Notes under the pieces: generated by a model
What the model was told of the DNA's origin: nothing
The model's input: only the letters and a program-made list of their open reading frames with translations
Databases searched by the model: none
Source of the DNA: Serratia sp. Ag1
GTDB lineage: Bacteria; Pseudomonadota; Gammaproteobacteria; Enterobacterales; Enterobacteriaceae
Length of the DNA: 64,000 nt
Direction of reading: 5' to 3'
Assembly (NCBI RefSeq): GCF_000743355.1
Contig: NZ_JQEI01000014.1
Span: 147,303-211,302 of the forward strand
Program-made: the position numbers and the translations under genes
In this document: piece after piece, positions 8,731-17,681 of the stretch
How positions within the stretch are numbered: the first letter of the stretch is position 1
Layout: each line of letters opens with the position of its first letter

Positions 8731-9936
8731 TCAGGATTGTGCGACTGATGACTGATCTTGGCTTTTCAACACAAACGTCAGAGCGGCAATCAGCTTATCC
8801 ATCCCGGCCACTACCTTGCTGCGTGGGCAACCGACGTTTAAGCGCAGGAAACCCCGACCTTCTTCGCCATAGGTAAAGCCCGGCATAATCGCCACTTTCT
8901 CGCGCTCGATCAGCACCTGTTGCAACTGGCGATCGTCAATGCTCAACGGACGCAAATCGATCCAGGCCAGATAAGTGGCCTGTGGCGGTTGCCAGTTCAG
9001 TTGCGGGAAGGCCTGATTGAGCCGTTCGGCAACATAGGCCAGATTATCTTGCAGATAACTGCGCAACGCATCTAACCAAGGTTCGCCATGGCGATAGGCG
9101 GCAATGTGCGCCGCGACCGCCAGCACTGCCGGGGAGGAAAGCCCGTCGCGGTTTTTCAACGCCTGAGTGTAACTCTCGCGTGAGCTATCATCGCTGATCA
9201 GGCCGTAGGCGCCGGTCAGCGCGGGGATATTGAAACTCTTGGAACCGGAGGTCAGCAGCGCCCAAGGCGAAGTTGCCACCTGGCTCCATGGGATATGGCG
9301 CTGTTCGCCCCAGGTCATGTCCATATGGATTTCGTCGCTGATCACCTTCACGTTGTGGCGTTCGCACAGCTCGGCCATCTGTTCCAGTTCCTGCTGGCTC
9401 CAGACTTTACCCGTTGGGTTCTGCGGGCTGCACAGCAACAGAATCTTGGTCTGTGGGCGAGCCAGCAAGGCTTCCAGGTGAGCCATATCGCACTGCCAGT
9501 CGTTATCCACTTTGTGTAGCGGACATGGCAGCAACTGGCGCTGGTTGCCGAGGATCACTTTGTAAAACGCATCATAAGCGGGCGTGTGGGTGACGACGAA
9601 TTCACCCGGTGCCGACCAGAGGCGAATCAACTGTGACACCATATAAATCACCGAGGGGCCATAAACCGCCATCGAAGTATCGATGGGGGCATTAAAACGT
9701 TGCTGATACCAGTGCCGCACTGCACCGAGAAAATCTTCGTGCTGCCAACGGCTGTAGCCCAGCACGCCGTGCTGTATGCGCTGTTGCAGAGCGTCGAGAA
9801 TGCAGGGCGCAGTGGCAAAATCCATATCGGAAATGGTGAAAGGCAGCAGGTCAGCCGAACCAAACCGGTCAGCAATGTAATCCCACTGGGTACACCAGGT
9901 ACCGTGACGATCGACCGGGGTGGAAAAATCAAACAT
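8731..9936 (-). CDS. malY: Cystathionine beta-lyase / aminotransferase-fold MalY
   Basis: PLP-dependent C-S lyase of 401 aa that in E. coli also antagonises the activator MalT. Class I/II aminotransferase fold: the substrate/PLP region LCSPQNPTGKVW, the PLP phosphate and Asp region VISDEIHMDM, and the Schiff-base lysine in SGSKSFNIP. GGAG precedes ATG by 6 bases. It is the second gene of malXY, 45 bp after malX, and so is expected to be MalI-repressed. Confidence 0.93.
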   Translation of the reverse strand: MFDFSTPVDRHGTWCTQWDYIADRFGSADLLPFTISDMDFATAPCILDALQQRIQHGVLGYSRWQHEDFLGAVRHWYQQRFNAPIDTSMAVYGPSVIYMVSQLIRLWSAPGEFVVTHTPAYDAFYKVILGNQRQLLPCPLHKVDNDWQCDMAHLEALLARPQTKILLLCSPQNPTGKVWSQQELEQMAELCERHNVKVISDEIHMDMTWGEQRHIPWSQVATSPWALLTSGSKSFNIPALTGAYGLISDDSSRESYTQALKNRDGLSSPAVLAVAAHIAAYRHGEPWLDALRSYLQDNLAYVAERLNQAFPQLNWQPPQATYLAWIDLRPLSIDDRQLQQVLIEREKVAIMPGFTYGEEGRGFLRLNVGCPRSKVVAGMDKLIAALTFVLKSQDQSSVAQS

Positions 9937-9981
9937 GTGTAGCTCCGGATTGGGGCGCAGCAGGCTGCGCCCGGAGGGGAA

Positions 9982-11565
9982 TTAAGCTGTGGCTATCAGT
10001 GAGTCTAATTCATCTTTCACCGATTGTACCTGTGGGCCAATCACCACCTGCAGATTATGCTCATTAAGATGAACCACACCGATGGCGCGGTTGGCTTTCA
10101 GCACAGCATCATCCACTTTGCTCATGTCGTTGACCGACATGCGCAGGCGGGTAATGCAGTTATCCAGTGACACGATATTCTCTTTACCGCCCAACGCAGC
10201 CAGGATTGCCGGAACGTTATAGCCGGATTTGCCGACGGCACCAACCGGTGCGCTCTGGGTCGCGGTGGTTTCGGCTTCACGGCCCGGCGTATTGATGTTA
10301 AAGCGCTGGATGGAGAAGCGGAAAATGGCGTAGTAGGTGACAAACCAGATAGAGGCTACAACCGGTACCCAATACCATTTGGTAGCGGTACCGTGCAGGA
10401 TGCCGAACACCACAAAGTCAATAATGTTACCGTCGGTGTTACCGATAGTGACGCCCAGCAGAGCCATTACGGTGAAGCCCAAACCGGTGAGAACGGCGTG
10501 GATCAGATACAGGAACGGGGCGACAAACAGGAACAGGAACTCGATCGGTTCGGTCGTACCGCCTACCACACAGGCCACTACGCCAGAAATCAGCAGGCCC
10601 TTAATTTTGTGGCGGTTCTCTGGTTTGGCACAGTGGTACATCGCCAATGCAGCACCCGGCAGGCCACCGAGGAAGGCGGGCATTTTGCCCTGCGACAGGA
10701 AGCGAGTCGCGCTTTCAGCAAAGCCTTGAGTGGTTGGGCAAGAAAGCTGCGCCTGGAAGATGGTCAGCGCACCGCTGACTTCACGGCCACAAACATCCAG
10801 CGTACCGCCCGCTTCGGTAAAGCGGATCAGCGCGACCAGAATATGGTGCAAACCAAATGGCAACAGCAGGCGTTCGCCGGAGCCGAAAATCATCGGGCCA
10901 AAGATACCAGCACCGTTAATCATCCGCCCCAAACCGTTGATACCGGCAGCAAACCACGGCCAGATCAGCGGGATCACCAAACCGCACAGGCCCAGCACCA
11001 CGGTGGTGACAATCGGCACAAAGCGCGTGCCGCCGAAGAACGCCAGTGCATCCGGCAGGCGGATGGTGTTATAGCGCTCATGCAGCAGATACACGATGAT
11101 ACCGACGATCACCGCGCCGAGGATCCCGGTGTCGATAGACTGGATCCCCAGGATGTTTTGAATGTTGTTGGCTTTCAGCACCAGCGGATCGCTGGAAGGC
11201 AGAATACCCGTGGTTGTCAGGTAGAAGTTGGTCGCCAGATTCAGCACGGCAAAGCCAACAAAACCGGAAAACGCGGCCACGCCTTTGTTCTCGCGCGCCA
11301 TGCCCAACGGAATGGCAATAGCGAACATCACCGGCAGGAAGCTGAAAGCAAAGGAGCCGATCTTGCTCATCCAAGTGAAGATCAGTTGGAAAATCGGATG
11401 GCCGATGAAAGGTAGCAGGGTAATAACGTCACGGCTACTGAGTGAGCTGCCGATCCCCAGCATGATGCCGCAGAAGGAAAGTAGCGCGACGGGCAGCATG
11501 AATGTCTTACCCAGGCTCTGGAAAAACTCCCAAAGCGTAATTTTTTGTTTTTTAGACGCTGGCAT
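9982..11565 (-). CDS. malX: PTS maltose/glucose-type IICB component MalX
   Basis: Inner-membrane sugar permease fused to an IIB domain, 527 aa. The N-terminal EIIC has about ten membrane segments (LPVALLSFCGIMLGIGSS, LPFGLHHILVALIRF, GGTTEPIEFLFLF). The C-terminal EIIB carries the phosphorylated Cys in LDNCITRLRMSV. Very close to E. coli MalX. An AGGAG site precedes ATG. It leads the malXY operon from the divergent malI-malX promoter region containing two MalI-type operators. Natural substrate uncertain. Confidence 0.93.
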   Translation of the reverse strand: MPASKKQKITLWEFFQSLGKTFMLPVALLSFCGIMLGIGSSLSSRDVITLLPFIGHPIFQLIFTWMSKIGSFAFSFLPVMFAIAIPLGMARENKGVAAFSGFVGFAVLNLATNFYLTTTGILPSSDPLVLKANNIQNILGIQSIDTGILGAVIVGIIVYLLHERYNTIRLPDALAFFGGTRFVPIVTTVVLGLCGLVIPLIWPWFAAGINGLGRMINGAGIFGPMIFGSGERLLLPFGLHHILVALIRFTEAGGTLDVCGREVSGALTIFQAQLSCPTTQGFAESATRFLSQGKMPAFLGGLPGAALAMYHCAKPENRHKIKGLLISGVVACVVGGTTEPIEFLFLFVAPFLYLIHAVLTGLGFTVMALLGVTIGNTDGNIIDFVVFGILHGTATKWYWVPVVASIWFVTYYAIFRFSIQRFNINTPGREAETTATQSAPVGAVGKSGYNVPAILAALGGKENIVSLDNCITRLRMSVNDMSKVDDAVLKANRAIGVVHLNEHNLQVVIGPQVQSVKDELDSLIATA

Positions 11566-11626
11566 AACCGACCACTCCTGGCGAAAAAACGTGCAATGTT
11601 GTGTGTACCCAATGAGGTAAAAACAA

Positions 11627-11642
11627 GATAAAACGTTTTACC
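11627..11642. promoter_or_regulatory. MalI-type operator proximal to malX
   Basis: GATAAAACGTTTTACC, a near-perfect 16-bp palindrome with the central ACGT typical of LacI/GalR-family operators and matching the known MalI box GATAAAACGTTTTATC at all but one position. It is 62 bp upstream of the malX start. Confidence 0.75.
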
Positions 11643-11704
11643 TAGCAAAAATGCGCCGCTAGTCACAATTATGCACCAGGCTTTGCGGTGACAATGACAA
11701 GAGC

Positions 11705-11720
11705 AGTAAAACGTTTTACC
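11705..11720. promoter_or_regulatory. MalI-type operator proximal to malI
   Basis: AGTAAAACGTTTTACC, a second 16-bp palindrome of the same design, 75 bp upstream of malI and 78 bp (centre to centre) from the other operator. One operator per divergent promoter, with autoregulation of malI, is the expected arrangement. Confidence 0.72.
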
Positions 11721-11794
11721 GAGTAAAGTTATCCGGTATATCCCCCAAATGCTGGGTATACCCTTGGCTGGTGGAAAGGTTGTTTGCAGAGGTT

Positions 11795-12826
11795 ATGACT
11801 ATCAAAAAGATCACCATCACCGACGTCGCACAATTGGCGGGCGTATCAGTAACGACAGTGTCGTTGGTGCTGAGCGGCAAAGGGCGTATTTCACCCGCGA
11901 CCATGACCCGAGTGAATCAGGCGATCGAAGTGCTTGGCTATGTGCGTAACCGCCAGGCGGCGACGCTGCGCGGTGGCGAGTCGGGGGTGATCGGTTTGAT
12001 TCTGCGTGATATTTGCGAGCCGTTCTATGCCGAAATGACCGCCGGGCTGAGCGAAGTGCTGGAAGCCAACGGTAAAGTGCTGTTCCTGACGCAAAGCGGG
12101 CGCGAAGGCAAAGGGTTGATGCGCTGTTTTGATACCCTGCTGGCACAGGGGGTTGATGGCATGGTGCTGGCAGGCGGTGTGCGTTCAGCCAGCGGCCTGA
12201 AAGAGAAAGCTGAAGAGCAGGGGGTGCCGCTGGTTTGCGCTGCGCGCTCGAACGGTTTAGAAGGCGTTGATGTGGTGCGACCGGATAATATGCAGGCGGC
12301 GAAGATGGCCACCGAATTCCTGATCAAACGCGGCCATAGCCAGATCGCCTATCTCGGTGGGCAAAGCGATTCCCTAACGCGTGCTGAACGTTTGGGGGGA
12401 TTCTGTGCCACGCTGGTGCAATATGGCTTGCCGTTCCGTTCCGAGTGGATTGTGGAGTGCGATTGCCATCAGCGGGCTGCGGCGGAAGCGGCGGAAAACC
12501 TGTTGCGGCAGTACCCAAATATCAGTGCGCTGGTGTGCCACAAAGCGTCGGTGGCATTAGGAGCTTACTTCGGGATGGTACGCAGTGGCCGCAGTATCGG
12601 CTCAGAAGGGATGGACAGTTTTTATGCTCAACAGGTGGCGTTGATCGGTTTTGGTGATGTGCCGGAAGCTGAACTGACCGAACCGCCGCTCACTTTTATC
12701 TCCAGTTCCGCCCGTGATGTTGGCCGCAGCGCGGCATCTCGACTGTTGCAGCGCATTACCGATGACGATCTGCCGCCGCAAAATGTGATTTTGCCACCAA
12801 CACTGATCAAACGCGGTTCGGCCTGA
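11795..12826 (+). CDS. malI: LacI-family repressor MalI
   Basis: Represses malXY and its own gene. 343 aa. The N-terminal HTH is ITDVAQLAGVSVTTVSLVLSG, followed by the hinge and a periplasmic-binding-like core (GVIGLILRDICEPFYAEM, VRPDNMQAAKMATEFLI). ATG 11795 begins the sequence aligning to E. coli MalI; an upstream TTG or GTG start would add unsupported residues. Divergent from malX, with two operators between them. Confidence 0.92.
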   Translation: MTIKKITITDVAQLAGVSVTTVSLVLSGKGRISPATMTRVNQAIEVLGYVRNRQAATLRGGESGVIGLILRDICEPFYAEMTAGLSEVLEANGKVLFLTQSGREGKGLMRCFDTLLAQGVDGMVLAGGVRSASGLKEKAEEQGVPLVCAARSNGLEGVDVVRPDNMQAAKMATEFLIKRGHSQIAYLGGQSDSLTRAERLGGFCATLVQYGLPFRSEWIVECDCHQRAAAEAAENLLRQYPNISALVCHKASVALGAYFGMVRSGRSIGSEGMDSFYAQQVALIGFGDVPEAELTEPPLTFISSSARDVGRSAASRLLQRITDDDLPPQNVILPPTLIKRGSA

Positions 12827-12850
12827 CGAAAGTGATGAGTTGAAATGAAA

Positions 12851-12869
12851 GGGCCAACAATGTTGGCCC
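12851..12869. terminator. Bidirectional terminator between malI and ydgA
   Basis: Perfect GGGCCAAC-AAT-GTTGGCCC hairpin between convergent genes, 14 bp from the ydgA stop. Confidence 0.6.
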
Positions 12870-12882
12870 CTGCAATACACCT

Positions 12883-14409
12883 TTATTTATCCAGAGAAGG
12901 CTGAGCTGGCTCGGCATCCTGTGCCGGTGCAGCCGGGCTGCCGCCCATCATGCCGAACAAGCCAACAAACTCCTGCAACGACATTTTGTTACCGTTCAGT
13001 TCGACCTGATTATCGGCGTAGTGGAAGCTGCTGCCGATGACATCATCTTTCAGCGTGGTGAGCTTAAACATCTGCCCCATGGCGGCCAGGCTTTGTATCT
13101 GCTGCTGGGCCATTTTCTGCGCTTCTTCTGCGCTATAGCCTTGCAGTTTAGCCGCTTGCGCTGTGGTTTCAGTTGCCATTGCTACCGGGATAACCAACGC
13201 TGCTTCCAGTTTTTTCACCGATTGTGCGAGCAACTGATCGGGGGAAACAGCGGTAGAATCGGCCTGAGTCGGATCGGTCAGATCCAGATTCAGCGTAAAG
13301 GTACTTTCACCTTTGCTGTTTTTCCAACTCAGCGGAGCGATGCTGATGGACGGATTGCCTTTCAGTAACAGTGGCAGATTTTTGATCAGCATTTCGGAAG
13401 TCTGTTGCTGATAAGCTTGCGGATCCAGCGTTGCGGACTGCTGTAACAGAGCCATGGCTTCCTGATTGTAGCGAGTGGCGAACTCTTTCAGCCATTTGCC
13501 ATCCAGGTTATCAATTTTCAGCAGCAGTTTACCGGAACCAAAATCATTCCCCTGAATTTTGACAGCGTCGAGTGTGTAATCGAACTGACCATTCAGCTTG
13601 GTGTCTTTCTCACCGAATTGGCTGGCCAGGTTTACCCCGTCCATGGTCAACACTTCTTTACCGTCAACGGCAACTTTCAACTGCTTCAGCCCCAGTTTCT
13701 GATCGCCCAAGCTGAGATCGAACTGGCCTTTATGGGTATTGCTGTTCAGCGTCAGGCCCTGCAGCGTGACTTGCTCGGTCAGGCCCGACTGGCCTGGGCC
13801 GCTGATAATGGTGCTGTCACTGTTGCCGTTCAGAACAATCGTTTTCAGGTCACGGCCAACGTCAGCATTGAGGGTAGCGCCGCTGAATTTCAGTGAGGTT
13901 TGGTCTTTTTGCAACTCAACCGGGATCACGTCGATTGCCGAAGAGGTGTCGCCACTGTAGGTAATGCGCGAATCAGCGGTGAACAGGGATTGACCTTTAG
14001 TGATCTTAAACAGCGCTTTGACTGGCGGTGTGTTTTCCAGTTCGGTATGAACCGACGCCAGGCTTGGGATCAGGTTGAATCTTTTCAACTGAGCGAGAGG
14101 GAATGGGCCATGATCGACAGTTTCAAGCAAGGCCACTTCTTCACCCGCTTTCAATAACCCGCCATCGGTTTTAATCGTGCCATCGGAGCGCAGCACGTAG
14201 CGCAAATGGCTGCTGAAAATGCCGCGCTGGTAGTTTTCATAACTCAGTTTGATACCGGCATCAGGCAGGTAAACTTTCAACTGGCTGTTGGCGTTATCCA
14301 CCATCTCGCCCATCCGCTGCTCGATCAGCTTGCCGGTGTACCAAGAGGCTCCGGTCCATGCCGCGCCAAGAACCACAATAACGCTGACAGCGACTAACGA
14401 TTTTTTCAT
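12883..14409 (-). CDS. ydgA: DUF945 family protein YdgA
   Basis: 508 aa envelope protein with a single N-terminal signal anchor (MKKSLVAVSVIVVLGAAWTG) and a long beta-rich body typical of the YdgA/DUF945 family; molecular role not established. The C-terminus is Ala/Pro-rich. I chose ATG 14409 because AAGGA is at a suitable distance and the signal anchor starts there; upstream in-frame starts leave no spacing. In E. coli it neighbours manA and uidC, consistent with this location. Confidence 0.85.
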   Translation of the reverse strand: MKKSLVAVSVIVVLGAAWTGASWYTGKLIEQRMGEMVDNANSQLKVYLPDAGIKLSYENYQRGIFSSHLRYVLRSDGTIKTDGGLLKAGEEVALLETVDHGPFPLAQLKRFNLIPSLASVHTELENTPPVKALFKITKGQSLFTADSRITYSGDTSSAIDVIPVELQKDQTSLKFSGATLNADVGRDLKTIVLNGNSDSTIISGPGQSGLTEQVTLQGLTLNSNTHKGQFDLSLGDQKLGLKQLKVAVDGKEVLTMDGVNLASQFGEKDTKLNGQFDYTLDAVKIQGNDFGSGKLLLKIDNLDGKWLKEFATRYNQEAMALLQQSATLDPQAYQQQTSEMLIKNLPLLLKGNPSISIAPLSWKNSKGESTFTLNLDLTDPTQADSTAVSPDQLLAQSVKKLEAALVIPVAMATETTAQAAKLQGYSAEEAQKMAQQQIQSLAAMGQMFKLTTLKDDVIGSSFHYADNQVELNGNKMSLQEFVGLFGMMGGSPAAPAQDAEPAQPSLDK

Positions 14410-14475
14410 AGTTCTGTTCATCCTTTCTTTGGCCACCTATTTCAATAGATGGATGGGCAAATTGTGCCTGCAAAA

Positions 14476-14605
14476 AAACGCCGAGAGGCGTTTGCGCTCG
14501 ATGACAAAGTGGTCTTTTAACCCGAGATATCCGGGTCTAGCGCACCGAGGGGCGCTCCCCCTAATAACGGGCTTTGTCAGCAGTCTGAAACGCCGGGAGG
14601 CGTTT
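14476..14605. repeat. Composite hairpin-TGACAAAG repeat, copy 1 (paired)
   Basis: Hairpin AAACGCC-GAGA-GGCGTTT (14476-14493) is followed by a conserved 47-bp tail (14500-14546: GATGACAAAG...AGCGCACC). A mirror-image unit follows: on the minus strand, hairpin AAACGCC..GGCGTTT (14588-14605) then CTGACAAAGC. So two outward hairpins flank inward tails. The tail recurs at 35477 and 63936. Confidence 0.65.
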
Positions 14606-14661
14606 AATTGTGTCGGTAACTGAATCATCTTAGCAACTAATTTGCTTAGTTTTACAGGTGA

Positions 14662-15840
14662 TTAAGCCAAGATATTATAAACACGGGCTATACGACCGCT
14701 ACCACTCACTGAAATCAGCGGCTCGGCAGCGGCAATAAAGCAGGATTCACCCGGTTGCAACACGACTTGTTGCCCTTGTTTTTCTAACGTAGCCTCACCG
14801 GCAACGCAGAACACAATGGCTGCGCTGTCTTGCGCCAGTGGTTGTGCGGTGGTGGAAAGATCGTGCAAAGAAAAAGCAAAATCCGCAACCGGGATCGGGA
14901 AAAACAGCTCATTACCGCGCTTTTCTGGTTGAGTCAGTAAGCCAGACGCCGGTTGTGGGTGGAATTGCAGGTTGGCCAGCAATTCTGGAATATCGATAAA
15001 CTTGGGCGTCAGCCCGGCCCGCAACACGTTGTCTGAATTCGCCATCACCTCCAGCGCCACGCCATTCAGGTAGGCATGCGGGGTTTCGGCGTACAGGAAC
15101 ATCGCTTCGCCCGGAGCCAGTTTGACCACATTCAGCAACAGTGGCGAGAACAGCCCGTTATCATCGGGATAAAAACCGGCGATAAAACGCAAGGTATCCC
15201 AAGGCTCACCCTGTTGGTTATTCAAGGCGGCTTTCAGCACCCCCAAAGCCCGCGTTTTTTGCTGACCGCTCATGCCCAGCAGGCTGGCAAACAGCTTCGC
15301 CAGGTGAGCGGTATCCGGCTGTTGCAGGAAGGTGGCGATATCGTGATGTGCCACGGAGATCGGTTGTAACAGGGAAACGATGTCATCAAGCTCGCGGAAA
15401 CCATTCATTGCCAGGAATGGCGTTAGAGCAAATACCAACTCTGGCTTGTGGTTGGGGTCTTTATAGTTACGTTCGGCGGCATCAAGCGGGATGCCTGCGG
15501 CATTCTCTTTGGCAAACCCCGCCTCTGCGGCGCTTTTACTCGGGTGCACCTGAATGGAAAGCGGTTGATCGGCACACAGCACCTTAAACAGAAACGGCAA
15601 CTCACCAAAGCGCTGTGCCACTTTGGCACCCAGTTGTTCTGGCTGGTTTTCATCAATGACATCACGCAACGAGCGCAAATTTCCATTGGCATCGGTTACC
15701 TGTGAACTGCTTTTCGGATGGGCTCCCATCCACAGTTCAGCCATCGGTTTACCGCTTGGGTTGGCGATACCGTAAAGCTGGGTTAACGCATCAGCGCTAC
15801 CCCAAGCATAATTCTGTATCGAGTTGGTCATTTTTTGCAT
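14662..15840 (-). CDS. manA: Mannose-6-phosphate isomerase
   Basis: Interconverts mannose-6-phosphate and fructose-6-phosphate; zinc-dependent type I PMI of the cupin superfamily, cytoplasmic, 392 aa. Signature elements: AELWMGAHP near residues 35-43, PLSIQVHP (zinc-binding Gln/His), DPNHKPELVFALTPF (zinc Glu) and the ETPHAYLNG motif. The start matches E. coli MQK..NS.QNYAWGS. Divergent from fumC. In E. coli fumA lies between manA and fumC; it is absent here. Confidence 0.95.
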   Translation of the reverse strand: MQKMTNSIQNYAWGSADALTQLYGIANPSGKPMAELWMGAHPKSSSQVTDANGNLRSLRDVIDENQPEQLGAKVAQRFGELPFLFKVLCADQPLSIQVHPSKSAAEAGFAKENAAGIPLDAAERNYKDPNHKPELVFALTPFLAMNGFRELDDIVSLLQPISVAHHDIATFLQQPDTAHLAKLFASLLGMSGQQKTRALGVLKAALNNQQGEPWDTLRFIAGFYPDDNGLFSPLLLNVVKLAPGEAMFLYAETPHAYLNGVALEVMANSDNVLRAGLTPKFIDIPELLANLQFHPQPASGLLTQPEKRGNELFFPIPVADFAFSLHDLSTTAQPLAQDSAAIVFCVAGEATLEKQGQQVVLQPGESCFIAAAEPLISVSGSGRIARVYNILA

Positions 15841-16011
15841 GATTACAACCTGCTTTCTAAAGGAAATTGCCTAAGTAAACAATGTGGACAAGGTGCATGC
15901 AAGCAGAGAACGCTAAAAAGCCCGGTGGCTAAGTGCTTAATGCGAATAATTATTATCTCGCTATACTGATGGTACCCCTTAATCTTTAGGGAATGAGCTA
16001 AGGAGACAGCT

Positions 16012-17409
16012 ATGGCACACGTTCGCATTGAAAAAGACTCTATGGGGCCCATCGCAGTACCCGCCAATCAGCTCTGGGGAGCACAGACTCAGCGCTCGTT
16101 GGAACATTTCCGTATCTCTACAGAGAAAATGCCGCTGGCGCTGATCCACGCATTGGCCATGACCAAACGAGCTGCTGCCAGCGTTAATATGGAACTGGGG
16201 TTGCTGCCGGTTGAACGGGGCCACGCCATCGTCCAGGCAGCGGATGAAGTGCTGACCGATCAACACCCCAGCGAGTTCCCGCTGTCGGTTTGGCAAACGG
16301 GTTCCGGTACCCAAAGTAATATGAATATCAACGAAGTATTGGCTAATCGGGCCAGTGAGTTGCTGGGGGGCGAGCGAGGGGAAGGACGCCGGGTACACCC
16401 GAACGACGATGTGAATAAAAGCCAGAGCTCGAACGACGTTTTCCCAACCGCTATGCACGTAGCGGCGGTGATCGCATTACGTCAGCATCTACTCCCTGAA
16501 CTACGGCTGCTGCACCAAACGTTAAGCAGTAAGGCAACGGCTTTTCACGATATCGTCAAAATTGGCCGAACCCATCTGCAGGATGCCACACCGCTAACCT
16601 TAGGGCAGGAAATCTCTGGCTGGGTGGCGATGCTGGAACACAACCTCAAACATATCGAAGCCAGCATTCCGCATCTGTGCGAATTGGCATTGGGGGGCAC
16701 GGCGGTAGGCACCGGGCTGAACACCCATCCAGAGTATGCGGTGCGGGTGGCTAAAGCGTTGGCAGCGTTAACTGGGCAACCCTTTGTTACTGCGCCTAAC
16801 AAGTTTGAAGCCCTGGCGAGCTGCGACGCGTTAGTCCATGGGCACGGGGCGTTGAAAGGGCTGGCAGCATCGCTGATGAAGATCGCCAATGACGTTCGTT
16901 GGCTGGCTTCTGGCCCACGCTGTGGGATTGGTGAGATCTCTATTCCAGAAAACGAGCCGGGCAGTTCCATCATGCCGGGTAAGGTTAACCCAACGCAGTG
17001 TGAAGCCATGACCATGCTGTGTGCCCAAGTGTTGGGTAATGATGTGGCTGTGAATATCGGCGGTGCTTCCGGTAACTTTGAACTGAACGTATTCCGCCCG
17101 TTGGTGATCCACAACTACCTGCAATCAGTCCGCTTGCTGGCAGATGGTATGAGCAGCTTTAATCAGCACTGTGCGGTAGGGATTGAGCCAAACCGCGATC
17201 GGATCAGCCAATTACTGAATGAATCGCTGATGCTGGTGACTGCGCTGAATCCCCACATCGGTTACGACAAGGCGGCGGAGATCGCCAAGTATGCCCATCA
17301 ACAAGGGCTGACGTTGAAAGCTGCCGCGTTAAAGCTGGGATATCTCACTGAGCAGCAGTTTGATGAATGGGTACGCCCAGCAGATATGGTTGGGAGTATG
17401 AAGAAATAG
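16012..17409 (+). CDS. fumC: Class II fumarate hydratase
   Basis: Converts fumarate to L-malate in the TCA cycle; iron-independent, oxidant-resistant tetramer, cytoplasmic. 465 aa. The fumarase/aspartase signature [11 protein letters not shown] is near residue 320, with [10 protein letters not shown] and [19 protein letters not shown] active-site segments and [10 protein letters not shown] (catalytic His). AAGGAG precedes ATG. Monocistronic, with a hairpin terminator after the stop. Confidence 0.96.
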   Translation: MAHVRIEKDSMGPIAVPANQLWGAQTQRSLEHFRISTEKMPLALIHALAMTKRAAASVNMELGLLPVERGHAIVQAADEVLTDQHPSEFPLSVWQTGSGTQSNMNINEVLANRASELLGGERGEGRRVHPNDDVNKSQSSNDVFPTAMHVAAVIALRQHLLPELRLLHQTLSSKATAFHDIVKIGRTHLQDATPLTLGQEISGWVAMLEHNLKHIEASIPHLCELALGGTAVGTGLNTHPEYAVRVAKALAALTGQPFVTAPNKFEALASCDALVHGHGALKGLAASLMKIANDVRWLASGPRCGIGEISIPENEPGSSIMPGKVNPTQCEAMTMLCAQVLGNDVAVNIGGASGNFELNVFRPLVIHNYLQSVRLLADGMSSFNQHCAVGIEPNRDRISQLLNESLMLVTALNPHIGYDKAAEIAKYAHQQGLTLKAAALKLGYLTEQQFDEWVRPADMVGSMKK

Positions 17410-17424
17410 TCTGCCCCAATATTT

Positions 17425-17452
17425 CAGGCGCAGCATATTGCGCCTGTTGTTG
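17425..17452 (+). terminator. Terminator of fumC
   Basis: Stem CAGGCGCA / TGCGCCTG with a 6-base loop 16 bp after the stop, followed by a T-rich run (TTGTTGGTTTT). The remaining 230 bp to the next gene show no other clear feature except the repeated word GGCCTGAGG. Confidence 0.6.
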
Positions 17453-17681
17453 GTTTTATCTCAATTCAATACCCCTCTCCATAGGCAATTACTTGCTGAA
17501 CATTTACTCATTCCTAGTTTTTTGCTCGAATTAACTTGAGAAATTACTTATTTCCCTCTTGGGTGGTGAAAAAACACTCACCACCCTCTATATTCGTCCG
17601 TCTCCGGTATTTTCCAGCGCTTTTCAGGCCTGAGGAACGGGCCTGAGGCAAGATAATATCAACCGTGATGTAGAGGGAATT

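Noticed and set aside
8643..8876. 77-codon plus-strand frame overlapping the malY 3' end
   Set aside because: More than half is antisense to malY and the remainder contains the post-malY hairpin; no family.
10393..11415. 340-codon plus-strand frame opposite malX
   Set aside because: Low-complexity Gln/Arg/His product caused by antisense of a GC-biased membrane protein gene; malX itself is unambiguous.
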